NCBI RefSeq assembly: GCF_001591365.1
Contig: NZ_BCUT01000002.1
Coordinates: 806,001 to 870,000 of the forward strand
Origin: Variovorax paradoxus NBRC 15149
GTDB taxonomy: Bacteria; Pseudomonadota; Gammaproteobacteria; Burkholderiales; Burkholderiaceae_C
DNA length: 64,000 bases
Direction: 5' to 3'
The notes under the pieces were generated by a model that was not told where the DNA came from, ran no database searches, and was given only the letters and a program-made list of their open reading frames with translations. Below, one piece after another: positions 35,170 to 43,177 of this stretch. A program made the position numbers and the translations under genes. Numbering within the stretch: the first letter of the stretch is position 1; each line of letters opens with the position of its first letter.

Positions 35170-35347
35170 TTCAATTCTCCTCTGGAGAGCTTCGACATCT
35201 GGGTGCACGGCGGCGGTAAGCCTGACTGGTTGCAGACCGGCTGAGCATGACGGTCCTGCCAGACAGGCGGACAAAGCGCGCTTGCGGAGGCAAGGCACCG
35301 CGTCGTGAGTTTGCGTACGGCAGGCCTCGATGCGGAGCCTGAGTTGG

Positions 35348-35479
35348 TCACCACCGCAAAGTCAGGTGCGCACGGTTCTTCATGGCGGGTGCATGGACCC
35401 GCCTTGTAAGCGGGAATGACATGCGGGTCATTGCAGAACTCGCAGCGCTGATTCCTCCGAAGGGATGCGGAGTTTCCAT
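35348..35479 (-). pseudogene. Truncated HD-domain gene copy
   Basis: A 43-codon frame that begins METPHPFGGISAASSAMTR and continues to HAPAMKNRAHLTLRW before a stop. It matches the first 43 residues of the intact HD gene (METPVLIGGVSAPSSALTR, HSPAMKNHLHRTWW). The rest of the gene is missing. Together with the intact glxA on its other side it is the mirror image of the first copy, where HD is intact and glxA is broken. Confidence 0.85.
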
Positions 35480-35594
35480 GTCGCATGCTCCTGAAAGTTT
35501 CGTTGACAGGCGATCACTGTAGAAGTCATGGCAAGACAAAAGTGACAGTTCATGGACGATTTATGCCGAAATGGAACTACCCGACGGAGCCCAA

Positions 35595-36623
35595 ATGACC
35601 AAACGAAAGCTGCCCGGCAAGCCACTCCAGGTGGCGGCGCGAAGACGCATCGTCATCCTCGGCCTGGTGCCTGTGGTTGCCCTTGATGTCATCGGTCCGG
35701 CAGAGGTCTTCACGCTGGCGAATCGCCTGAGCGGATCCCACCCTCCGCCGTACATCCTCGATCTGGTGTGCTCAGGGAGCGACCTCAATCTGCAGAGTGA
35801 AACAGGAATCGCGCTGACAGCACACCGCACGCTCGAGCAAGAGCGACGTTCAAGCAAGCCCATCGACACGTTGGTCGTGACCGCAGGGTTCAGCCCTGAG
35901 CAAAGCCTGGACCGCACGGCCATCGAGTGGATTCGAACGCGCTCGCGCACAGTAAAGCGGGTGTGCTCGATATGCGTGGGAGCTTTTGCTCTCGCCGACG
36001 CGGGCCTGCTGGATGGCCGTCGGGCGACGACGCACTGGGGAATGGCGCGACGTCTGGCTGAACTTTATCCTGCGGTTCGAGTTGATGCGAACCCAATCTG
36101 GATAAAGGACGGCAACGTGTACACCTCCGCCGGCATATCGGCAGGCATCGACCTCGCGCTCGCCCTGGTGGGCGAGGACCTGGGCAGTGACATCGCTTTG
36201 GAAATTGCCAAGAATCTGGTCCTCTTTCTTCAGCGTCCTGGTGGACAGGCACAGTTCAGTGTGTCCTTGCAAGCGCAGCATGGACTCAGTTCGAAGCTTG
36301 AGGAACTGCGTGCCTGGATCACCGAACATCTGCACACAGACCTCACAGTCGAGGTCCTTGCGGACAAATCGGCCACCAGTGTGCGAACGCTGATTCGAGT
36401 TTTCGAGCGAGAGTTCGGCACTACGCCGGCGAAATACGTCGAAGAAGCGCGCCTTGAAGCCGTCTGCAGGGCGCTGGAACTGGGTGGACGCTCTTTGGAG
36501 GAGATTGCGCGGCGGTGTGGTTATCGGAGTGTCGACGTGCTCCGAAAGGCATTCGCCCGTCGGCTAGGCATAAGCCCGAAAGAGTACTCGCAACGATTTT
36601 CCGTCGCTTCGGAAGAAGCCTGA
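35595..36623 (+). CDS. GlxA-family regulator, paralogue 2
   Basis: A 342-residue DJ-1/PfpI plus AraC regulator, closely similar to the protein at 29510. RRIVILGLVPVVALDVIGPAEVF opens the domain, VCSICVGAFALADAGLLDGRRATTHW is the elbow, and the AraC part has LADKSATSVRTLIRVFEREFGTTPAKYV and EEIARRCGYRSVDVLRKAFARRLGISPKEYSQRF. The ATG at 35595 follows GGAG. Its 5' end and promoter are duplicated at 33768-33985. Confidence 0.9.
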   Translation: MTKRKLPGKPLQVAARRRIVILGLVPVVALDVIGPAEVFTLANRLSGSHPPPYILDLVCSGSDLNLQSETGIALTAHRTLEQERRSSKPIDTLVVTAGFSPEQSLDRTAIEWIRTRSRTVKRVCSICVGAFALADAGLLDGRRATTHWGMARRLAELYPAVRVDANPIWIKDGNVYTSAGISAGIDLALALVGEDLGSDIALEIAKNLVLFLQRPGGQAQFSVSLQAQHGLSSKLEELRAWITEHLHTDLTVEVLADKSATSVRTLIRVFEREFGTTPAKYVEEARLEAVCRALELGGRSLEEIARRCGYRSVDVLRKAFARRLGISPKEYSQRFSVASEEA

Positions 36624-36686
36624 ATCTGTCCACTATGCGACGTGTGGGCCTTGTCGGCGAGCGGCAAGTTCTTGCTGGATTCCATC

Positions 36687-37630
36687 CTACGATCCGCGCG
36701 CCGCGATGAAGGATGCTAACGGTTCGTCGCATGCTTCTCGAAAAGGCGACGGATAAATGACAGCATGTTCCCTCCTGCGTTTCAGTATAGAAGCGCTTTT
36801 AGGAGAGCTGACCTTTCCCTCGAACACGTCCCCTGGGAAAACGATCGGGGCAGTCCCTGCTGCAGAGCAATCAAAAATCACGCGGCCCAGCTCAGCCCGG
36901 CGCACTAACCTACTCTTTGTGTGATTGCGGCGCAGTCTGGGGGCTGTCCACGCCGTCGGGTCCATTGCCCTCGCGGGAGGCAACCCCTTCATCATGGCCC
37001 AGGTCACCAGAGCGGCGTCGATGTCATTGAGACCAAGCTCCGTCACCTTCTCCGCAGTGGTCAGGCACAGCGCATTGGCTGTGAGCTTGTCGGACCGGGC
37101 ATCACTGATGAAGGAACTCTGCGCGGACGTGTACCAGTCTTCTTGAAGAATCCACTTTCTGATCGTTATGACACCCGATGAGGTTTTGATCAGGGGATAT
37201 CTGAGAATGTTCGCGGCGTTTTTTGTTGCATAGGCAGCTTGCTCAGCAGTGGCATAGTCAGACTTGCACCTGTAGGCCGGAGTATCTGTCTGGCATACGT
37301 GCCACTCGGAAAATAGCGACGGACGTGGGGTGCGAATCCGATGGCCCAAGAGCCGATCGCGTCGTACTGGCCATTCCAGTCGGAAGTGCTTTTTGGCACC
37401 CTGAATGCGACGCGAATTCCGCCATCGGCTCTCCACCACACGAGATTGCGATCGCTGTGGTGCGTCTCGTTGATCTCGCTTGCGAACAGATTGTTGATGA
37501 CTTGGTCGATGGCTGCGGCGCGGTCCCGGGTCGCAGGTTCGCTCAATGTCGTGACAACCGTGGACTGAGGACTGACTGCCTTGATAGCACCGAGCGTGGC
37601 TTGCAAGGTGGCTGTTATGTGTGGTCGCAT
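36687..37630 (-). pseudogene. Frameshifted hypothetical gene at the right end of the island
   Basis: Two adjacent minus frames read as one protein. From 37630 the first gives MRPHITATLQATLGAIKAV up to FPSGTYARQ. Near 37285 sense-like composition passes to another frame (TDTPAYRCKSDYATAEQ, then NAANILRYPLIKTSSG and NDIDAALVTWAMMKG). A single indel would join them into roughly 250 or more residues. I do not recognise the family. No ORF spans the whole, so it is called broken; a sequencing error would have the same effect. Confidence 0.45.
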
Positions 37631-37702
37631 CGACAGATGAAAACAGCCATTCGCTACTAGGCCCAGCGAACTCCCCAGCCCGCGACGGAATCGTCGACAT
37701 GG

Positions 37703-37745
37703 CGACGCACTTTATTTTCCCGACGCACTTTATTGAGCATCAGCA
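37703..37745 (-). repeat. Right end of the island: outer and inner end repeats
   Basis: Read inward on minus: TGCTG plus six bases (37745-37735), then AATAAAGTGCGTCGGGAAAA (37734-37715), then an inner copy AATAAAGTGCGTCGCC whose core overlaps the end of the first (37716-37701). The outer 20 bp are identical to the left end. Spacing of the inner copy is 18 bp here against 76 bp on the left, the asymmetry expected of Tn7-type ends. Confidence 0.75.
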
Positions 37746-38215
37746 GCGACCTGCTGCTGGACCGCCATCCGGTGTTCTGGATCCGCGAAGTGCGCTATGT
37801 GTACACGATCCTGGCGGCGACCGCGGCCGCCATCGCGTGGGTTCATTTCTTCCCGCTGCCCGAGCACGCGCTGGCCTTGGCCGATGCGCTGGGCCTCGCG
37901 CTCTTTGCGATGACCGGCGCGCAGGTGGCCGAGGAGCGGCGCCTGCCGGCGCTCGTCGTGATCCTGGTGGGCACCATGACCGGCGCCGCCGGCGGCCTGT
38001 TGCGCGATGTGCTCACGGCCCGCATTCCGCTGCTGCTGAGCAGCGGCATCTACGGCTCTGCCGCCATCGCGGGCATTGCGGCCTACCTGCTGCTGCAGGC
38101 CGCCGGAATGCCGCGCCGCTGGGCCTTTCACGCGGGACTGCTGCTGGTCGTGGCGCTCCGGCTCGGCGGGATCTACGGCGGATGGCACCTGCCGATGCTG
38201 CGGCTTTCGGCTTGA
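37746..38215 (+). pseudogene. 3' part of the split TRIC/UPF0126 channel gene
   Basis: The frame continues the family sequence exactly where 11454 leaves it: RD-LLLDRHPVFWIREVRYVY, then ALGLALFAMTGAQVAEERRLPALVVILVGTMTGAAGGLLRDVLTARIP (the second glycine repeat) and the last helices, ending LPMLRLSA. It has no start of its own at the family N-terminus; internal ATGs would give only the last helices. The flanking GC is that of the chromosome, not of the island. Confidence 0.93.
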
Positions 38216-38248
38216 GTGCGCGCCACGCGCGAAGCTACTTGCCCCGCC

Positions 38249-39046
38249 TCATCGCTTCGCCTTCAAGCTCTGCTCGCGGAACGCCGCCTCGCCGGCGGTG
38301 GAGATCTCGACCCACTTCTTGTCGGGTGCGGCCTCTTCGGCATAGTTGTCGTGCCAGTTCCACCACTTGTAGGTGGGCGTCTGCGGGTAGCCCTCGGGCG
38401 AGTCTTCCCACACCTCCTGCCGGCCCAGCGGCGTGACGTCGAGGTAGTTCCAGGTGTTGCCCATCTGCTCGTCGCCGCGGTTGTTGAGGAAGTAGGTGCG
38501 GAACACGCGGTCGCCTGCATCGCGGTAGAACACGTTGGTGCCGTGCCATTCGTGCACGCCGAAGTCGGCGTCGAAGCTGTCGGTGAGCGTGAACCACGGG
38601 ATCTCCCAGCCCATGCGCGCCTTCAGCCGCGCGATGTCCGCCTGCGGCGCACGCGAGACGAAGACGAGGGTGGTGTCGCGCGCGTTCAGGTGGGCGACGT
38701 GGGCGACCTGGTCGGCCACCATGGAGCAGCCGCGGCAGGCGTGGTCGGGCCAGCCGAACACGCCGGGCTCGAAGAAGGCGCGGTAGACGATCAGCTGGCG
38801 CCGGCCGTCGAACAGCTCGGGCAGGCTGACCTTGCCCGCGGGTCCTTCGAAGGCATAGGTTTTTTCCACGGCCATCCACGGCATGCGCCGGCGCTCGGCG
38901 GCCAGCGCGTCGCGGGCGCGGGTCTGGGCCTTTTCCTTCACGAGCAGCTGCTCGCGGGCCGCTTCCCACGCCTCGGGCGAAACGACCGGTGGGGTGTGCA
39001 TGGCGGGCGCGGTGCCCTTCTTTCCGTTCTCGGTGGAACTCGTCAT
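38249..39046 (-). CDS. DUF899 thioredoxin-like protein
   Basis: A 265-residue DUF899 protein with a thioredoxin-like fold. Marks are WMAVEKTYAFEGPAGKVSLPELFDGRRQLIVYRAFFEP, the CRGCSM motif (two cysteines in the redox position), FVSRAPQADIARLKARMGWEIPWFT and the aromatic WNYLDVTPLGRQE. The start at 39046 gives the usual polar N-terminus. A redox role is likely but undefined. Divergent from the Bug receptor gene. Confidence 0.9.
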   Translation of the reverse strand: MTSSTENGKKGTAPAMHTPPVVSPEAWEAAREQLLVKEKAQTRARDALAAERRRMPWMAVEKTYAFEGPAGKVSLPELFDGRRQLIVYRAFFEPGVFGWPDHACRGCSMVADQVAHVAHLNARDTTLVFVSRAPQADIARLKARMGWEIPWFTLTDSFDADFGVHEWHGTNVFYRDAGDRVFRTYFLNNRGDEQMGNTWNYLDVTPLGRQEVWEDSPEGYPQTPTYKWWNWHDNYAEEAAPDKKWVEISTAGEAAFREQSLKAKR

Positions 39047-39195
39047 GGCTTGAATCTCCTGGTTGGGCGAGAAGAAAAGTTTGGCACCGCCCACCCCGCC
39101 GCGGGAGTAACAAGTTTGGCGGGATTGCGGCTTTCCGCGCCGGGCCCGGTTCCTGCTATCCGGTGGGTTCCCCATCGCCCGCAAAGAACAACGCC

Positions 39196-40176
39196 ATGAC
39201 CACCCGCTTTCGCTCCACCCGCCGCACTGCGCTGCACATGCTCGCGGCAGGCGCCGCCTCGCTCGCCCTCCCCGCCTTCGCGCAATGGCCCGACAAGCCG
39301 ATCAAGATCATCGTGACCTTTCCGCCGGGCGGCTCCAGCGACGTGCTCGCGCGCCTGCTTGCGGAACAGCTGTCGAAGAAGCTGGGGCAGCCCGTGGTCG
39401 TGGACAACAAGCCCGGCGCGGGCGGCACCATCGGCGGCGCGCAGGTGACCGCGGCCGCGCCCGACGGCTACACGCTGATGCTCTCGAACACCACGCCGAT
39501 TGCGCTCGGCCCCTTCACGCTCGACAAGCAGCCCTACGATCCCGTGGCGGGCTTCAGCCACATCGCCTACCTGGGCGCGGCGCCGCTGGTCATCATGGCC
39601 AGCAAGCCGTCGGGGTTCAAGAGCTATGCGGACTTCGAGGCGGCCGGACGCAAGGACGGCCGCATGGACTTCGGCTCGGGCGGCCCCGGTTCGATCGGCC
39701 ACATCCACGGCGAGCTGCTCAAGAAGATCACCGGGATCAACATGGTGCACGTGCCCTACCGCGGTGGCGCGCCGATGACCACCGACCTGATCGCCAACAC
39801 CATTCCGGTGGGCATCGACGTCATCACCGCCTACGTTCCCTTCTTCAAGAGCGGACAGCTGGTGCCCCTGGCCGTGACCGGCGCCCAGCGCTCGCCGCTG
39901 ATGCCGGACGTGCCGAGCATTGCCGAGCTCAAGCAGCCGAAGCTGGTGCTCGAGAACTTCTTCGGCCTGTCCGGCCCGGCCAGGCTGCCGGAGGATGTGG
40001 TGGCGCGGCTCAACGCGGCCTGCAACGAGGTGCTGGTGATGCCCGAGATCCAGAAGAAGCTCACCGACCTGGGCATCGTCGCCAAGCCCGAAACCGTCGC
40101 CATGTTCAACGGTTTCGTGAAGGAGCAGGTGAACGTGCTGGGTCCGACGGTCAAGGGCGCGGGCATCAAGCTCTGA
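39196..40176 (+). CDS. Bug-type tripartite tricarboxylate transporter substrate-binding protein
   Basis: A 326-residue periplasmic receptor of the Bug family. Signal peptide about residues 1-27 (MTTRFRSTRRTALHMLAAGAAS, ending PAFAQ), then WPDKPIKIIVTFPPGGSSDVLARLLAEQLSKKLGQPVVVDNKPGAGGTIGG. It has no partner TctA/B genes nearby and is followed by a perfect hairpin, so it is probably transcribed alone. Ligand unknown. Confidence 0.93.
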   Translation: MTTRFRSTRRTALHMLAAGAASLALPAFAQWPDKPIKIIVTFPPGGSSDVLARLLAEQLSKKLGQPVVVDNKPGAGGTIGGAQVTAAAPDGYTLMLSNTTPIALGPFTLDKQPYDPVAGFSHIAYLGAAPLVIMASKPSGFKSYADFEAAGRKDGRMDFGSGGPGSIGHIHGELLKKITGINMVHVPYRGGAPMTTDLIANTIPVGIDVITAYVPFFKSGQLVPLAVTGAQRSPLMPDVPSIAELKQPKLVLENFFGLSGPARLPEDVVARLNAACNEVLVMPEIQKKLTDLGIVAKPETVAMFNGFVKEQVNVLGPTVKGAGIKL

Positions 40177-40184
40177 CGAGACGG

Positions 40185-40212
40185 CCTGGGCGCCTGCGCG
40201 GCGGCGCCCAGG
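40185..40212 (+). terminator. Hairpin after the Bug receptor gene
   Basis: CCTGGGCGCC and GGCGCCCAGG form a perfect 10-bp stem with an 8-base loop, starting 8 bp after the stop codon. There is no following run of T, so Rho-independent action is uncertain. Confidence 0.6.
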
Positions 40213-40259
40213 AACGTTCTGCCGCAACAGCCCTGCTGGCGCCATGGCCGCATAAGATG

Positions 40260-40274
40260 TATGATAAGCATCAT
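40260..40274 (+). promoter_or_regulatory. tetR operator and -10 at the start codon
   Basis: ATGATAAGCATCAT (40261-40274) is an ATGAT-N4-ATCAT dyad that ends on the ATG of the TetR gene (40273). A TATGAT -10 element overlaps it (40260-40265). Transcription would begin close to the ATG, so the mRNA may be leaderless. The same arrangement recurs at 40909-40923. Confidence 0.65.
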
Positions 40275-40860
40275 GCGAAACACAAAGCACAGCGTCAGAG
40301 CAGCGGCCAAGGAGGCCTCGCACGAGCGCATCCTGTCCGTGGCTGCCCGTGCGATCCGCCGCAGCGGCTACGACGGCACCGGCGTGGCCGACATCATGAA
40401 GGAAGCCGGCCTGACCCATGGCGCCTTCTACGCCCATTTCCCCTCGCGCGAAGCCATGCTGGCCGAGGCGGCGGGCCGGGCCTGCACCGAATCGGCCGCG
40501 GCGGCCGCACAAGTCGCTTCCGACGAGCCCTCCGGGCAGGCCCTGGCCTCCATGCTGCGCGCCTATCTTTCGCCGGAGCATGTGGCGCACGCGGAGACGG
40601 GATGCCCGCTGGCCGCGCTGGGCTCGGAAACGCCGCGCCAGGCCGCCGAGGTGCGGCGCGTGACCACGCGGTACGTCAAGGAAATGATCGATCTCGTCGC
40701 CCGCCAGTCGCCCGACTGGGGGCAGCCCGCGGCGCATGAACGCGCACTGGTGACCGTTGCCACCATGGTCGGCACCTTGCTGCTGGCACGTGCGGTCGAC
40801 GAGCCGGCGCTGTCGGCCGGCCTGCGCGAGGCGACGCTCAAGCATTTGACGCCGGCCTGA
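40273..40860 (+). CDS. TetR/AcrR-family transcriptional repressor
   Basis: A 195-residue TetR regulator. The HTH is HERILSVAARAIRRSGYDGTGVADIMKEAGLTHGAFYAHFPSREAML, followed by the ligand domain with CPLAALGSETPRQ. The ATG at 40273 is preferred over 40261 because the operator dyad would otherwise lie inside the gene. A matching dyad precedes the DUF2147 gene 50 bp downstream, so this protein probably represses itself and the four-gene operon that follows. Confidence 0.9.
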   Translation: MRNTKHSVRAAAKEASHERILSVAARAIRRSGYDGTGVADIMKEAGLTHGAFYAHFPSREAMLAEAAGRACTESAAAAAQVASDEPSGQALASMLRAYLSPEHVAHAETGCPLAALGSETPRQAAEVRRVTTRYVKEMIDLVARQSPDWGQPAAHERALVTVATMVGTLLLARAVDEPALSAGLREATLKHLTPA

Positions 40861-40908
40861 ATCCACCGCGGCACGAATCCCACGAATCCCTTTCTGTTCG
40901 ACCAAAAA

Positions 40909-40923
40909 TATGATGACTATCAT
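40909..40923 (+). promoter_or_regulatory. Second TetR-type dyad at the start of the DUF2147 operon
   Basis: ATGATGACTATCAT (40910-40923) has the same ATGAT-N4-ATCAT form as the tetR site and again ends on the likely ATG (40922), with TATGAT (40909-40914) as -10. No Shine-Dalgarno sequence is present. It links the operon to the TetR protein at 40273. Confidence 0.65.
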
Positions 40924-41431
40924 GCGACATAAGCGGAACCCCACCGGCAAGGCGCGCGCGCTTCCGCTCCTTTTCGCGCTCGCATTCCAGGGGCTCGCCG
41001 CGGCCGCAGCGCTCACGGCGTTGCCGGCCCGGGCGGACGAGACATCGCCCGTCGGCCTGTGGAAGAACGTCGACGACGTCAGCGGCAAGCCGCGCGCGCT
41101 GATCCGCCTCACCGAATCGAACGGCGTCCTCCAGGGAAAGATCGAAAAGGTGTTCCCGGCCCCGAACGAAGACCCGAACCCGACCTGCGAGAAGTGCGAA
41201 GGCGCCAACAGGAACGCACCGGTCGTCGGGCTGGTGATCCTCAGCGGCCTCGCCAAGGAAGGCGGCGAATACGCCGGCGGCCAGATCCTCGATCCCGACA
41301 ACGGCAAGGTCTACCGCAGCAGTGTGCGCCTGACCGACAACGGCAAGAAGCTCAGCGTGCGCGGCTACATCGGTGTGCCAATGCTGGGCCGTTCACAGAC
41401 CTGGATACGCCAGGAACAAGGAAAACCATGA
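40922..41431 (+). CDS. DUF2147 secreted protein
   Basis: A 169-residue exported protein: signal peptide about residues 1-36 (hydrophobic LLFALAFQGLAAAAALTALPARA), then a DUF2147 beta domain with SPVGLWKNVDDVSGKPRALIRL, a CEKCEG pair and LRGYIGVPMLGRSQTWIR-like end (here SVRGYIGVPMLGRSQ). Family members are small periplasmic proteins of unknown role. The last 4 bp overlap the start of the oxidoreductase gene. Earlier in-frame ATGs lie inside the operator dyad. Confidence 0.87.
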   Translation: MRHKRNPTGKARALPLLFALAFQGLAAAAALTALPARADETSPVGLWKNVDDVSGKPRALIRLTESNGVLQGKIEKVFPAPNEDPNPTCEKCEGANRNAPVVGLVILSGLAKEGGEYAGGQILDPDNGKVYRSSVRLTDNGKKLSVRGYIGVPMLGRSQTWIRQEQGKP

Positions 41432-42429
41432 AAGCATTTGTTCTCGATCGATACGGCAAGAAAGCCGCACTGCGGCCCGCCGACATGCCGACGCCGGAGC
41501 TGCGCGACGACGAGGTCCTGGTCGAGGTGCATGCCGCAGGCCTGAACCTGCTGGACGCCAAGATCAGGAACGGCGAGTTCAAGCTCATCCTGCCGTACCG
41601 CCTGCCCCTGGTGCTGGGGCACGACGTGGCCGGCGTCGTGGCCAAGGTCGGCCCGCGCGTGCGGCAGTTCAAGCCGGGCGACGAGGTCTATGCGCGGGCG
41701 GACGATTTCCGGATCGGCACCTTCGCCGAGTTCGTTGCGGTCAAGGAGGCGTCGCTCGCCCTGAAGCCGCAGGGCCTCACGATGGAAGAAGCCGCTTCCA
41801 TTCCGCTGGTGGCCCTGACGGTGTGGCAGGCACTGGTCGAGAAGGCCGGGCTCAAGAAGGGGCAGAAGGTCTTCATCCAGGCGGGCTCCGGCGGCGTGGG
41901 CACTTTGGCCATCCAGCTGGCCAAGCACCTGGGCGCCAGCGTGGCGACGACCACGGGCCCGACCAATGTCGAGCTCGTGAAGCGCCTGGGCGCGGATGTC
42001 GCCATCGACTACCGCACGCAGGACTTCGAGGACGTGCTGCGCGACTACGACGTGGTCCTGAACAGCCAGGACGGCAAGACGCTCGAGAAATCCCTGCGCG
42101 TACTCAAGCGCGGCGGCAAGCTCATCTCCATCTCCGGACCGCCCGACCCGGCATTCGCCAAGCAGAGCGGCGCACCCGGCTTCGTGAAGCTGGCCATGCG
42201 GCTGCTGAGTTCGGGCATCAGGCGCCGGGCCAGAAACCGCGGCGTCGATTACTCGTTCCTCTTCATGAGGGCGAACGGTACCCAGCTGCGTGAGATCACG
42301 CGCCTGATCGAAGCCGGTGCCATCCGGCCCGTGATGGACCGCGTGTTCCCGTTCGAATCCACCAATGAAGCCCTGGCCTATGTCGAAGCAGGCCGCGCCA
42401 AGGGCAAGGTCGTCGTCAAGCTCAAGTGA
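41428..42429 (+). CDS. Quinone oxidoreductase-like zinc-independent MDR protein
   Basis: A 333-residue NADPH-dependent medium-chain reductase. The GroES-like domain starts MKAFVLDRYGKKAAL and has GHDVAGVVAKVGPRV; the Rossmann domain has QAGSGGVGTLAIQLAKHLGA. The catalytic zinc ligands of alcohol dehydrogenases are absent, as in quinone or enone reductases. It is coupled to DUF2147 by a 4-bp overlap and is in the operon with SDR and hydrolase genes, probably under the TetR protein. Confidence 0.92.
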   Translation: MKAFVLDRYGKKAALRPADMPTPELRDDEVLVEVHAAGLNLLDAKIRNGEFKLILPYRLPLVLGHDVAGVVAKVGPRVRQFKPGDEVYARADDFRIGTFAEFVAVKEASLALKPQGLTMEEAASIPLVALTVWQALVEKAGLKKGQKVFIQAGSGGVGTLAIQLAKHLGASVATTTGPTNVELVKRLGADVAIDYRTQDFEDVLRDYDVVLNSQDGKTLEKSLRVLKRGGKLISISGPPDPAFAKQSGAPGFVKLAMRLLSSGIRRRARNRGVDYSFLFMRANGTQLREITRLIEAGAIRPVMDRVFPFESTNEALAYVEAGRAKGKVVVKLK

Positions 42430-42472
42430 GCCCCGTTCATTTCCCGTTCCCTTCTTTTCCTGGAGATTCCTC

Positions 42473-43177
42473 ATGAAGATCGAAAATTCCGTCGCCCTCG
42501 TCACGGGCGCCAATCGCGGCATCGGCCTGGCATTCGCACGTGAGCTGCTGGCCCGCGGCGCCCGCAAGGTTTATGTGGGCGCCCGCAACCCTGAAACCGT
42601 GACCCAGGCCGGCGTCCAGGCGCTGCGCCTGGACGTCAACAATCCGCAAGACGTGGCGGCTGCCGCGGCTGCGGCATCCGATGTGACGCTGGTGGTCAAC
42701 AACGCCGGCATTGCCCAGGTCGGCGGCTTTCTCGCGGACGACAGTGAAGACACGGCGCGGCGCATTTTCGAAACCAACTTCTTTGCCGTGCTGCGCATGA
42801 GCAAGGCCTTCGCGCCGATTCTCAAAGCCAACGGCGGCGGCGCGCTGCTCAACGTCCTGTCGGTTGCCTCATGGGTGAACGGCGGCGAGCTGGCAGCCTA
42901 TGCGGCGAGCAAGTCGGCCGCGTGGTCGCTCACCAATGCCCTGCGCAGCGAACTGTCGGCGCAGAAGACGCAGGTGCTTGGACTGCACATGGCCTATGTC
43001 GACACCGATCTCACGCGCGGGTTCGATGTGCCGAAGACGAGCCCTGAAGACATCGTGAAGCGTGCGCTCGACGGGCTCGAATCGGGCCTCGACGAGGTGC
43101 TGGCCGATGAGCTCACGCAGCAGGTCAAGCAAGGGATGACCGCGCCCAGGCCCAGCTACCTTCCGCAGGTGGGCTGA
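42473..43177 (+). CDS. Short-chain dehydrogenase/reductase
   Basis: A 234-residue SDR. VTGANRGIGLAFAREL binds the cofactor, VVNNAGIAQ follows, and the active site is S in LNVLSVASW with YAASK. GGAG precedes the ATG at 42473; a longer frame would overlap the preceding gene. Third gene of the TetR-linked operon. The substrate is unknown. Confidence 0.92.
   Translation: MKIENSVALVTGANRGIGLAFARELLARGARKVYVGARNPETVTQAGVQALRLDVNNPQDVAAAAAAASDVTLVVNNAGIAQVGGFLADDSEDTARRIFETNFFAVLRMSKAFAPILKANGGGALLNVLSVASWVNGGELAAYAASKSAAWSLTNALRSELSAQKTQVLGLHMAYVDTDLTRGFDVPKTSPEDIVKRALDGLESGLDEVLADELTQQVKQGMTAPRPSYLPQVG

Larger units (their letters stand above)
11459..37745. mobile_element. 26.3-kb inserted island with Tn7-type ends and no visible transposase
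   Basis: The segment separates the two halves of the TRIC gene. It is bounded by inverted copies of a 20-bp sequence (11470-11489 and 37715-37734), each preceded outward by 11 bases starting TGCTG and flanked by GCGA (11455-11458 and 37746-37749). The flank repeat may be a target duplication. The interior has visibly lower GC and less biased codon use than the flanks. About 22 genes are carried, mostly regulators and small-molecule enzymes. No transposase, integrase or conjugation gene is recognised inside, so it would have to be mobilised in trans or has lost its machinery. Confidence 0.85.

Noticed and set aside
11459..37745. The island as an integrative conjugative element or prophage
   Set aside because: Its ends are inverted, not direct, repeats; no tRNA, integrase, relaxase, type IV secretion or phage structural gene was seen, and the target is a protein-coding gene interior.
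39043..41307. A 754-codon minus-strand frame
   Set aside because: Antisense to the Bug receptor, TetR and DUF2147 genes, all of which have clear family motifs on plus.
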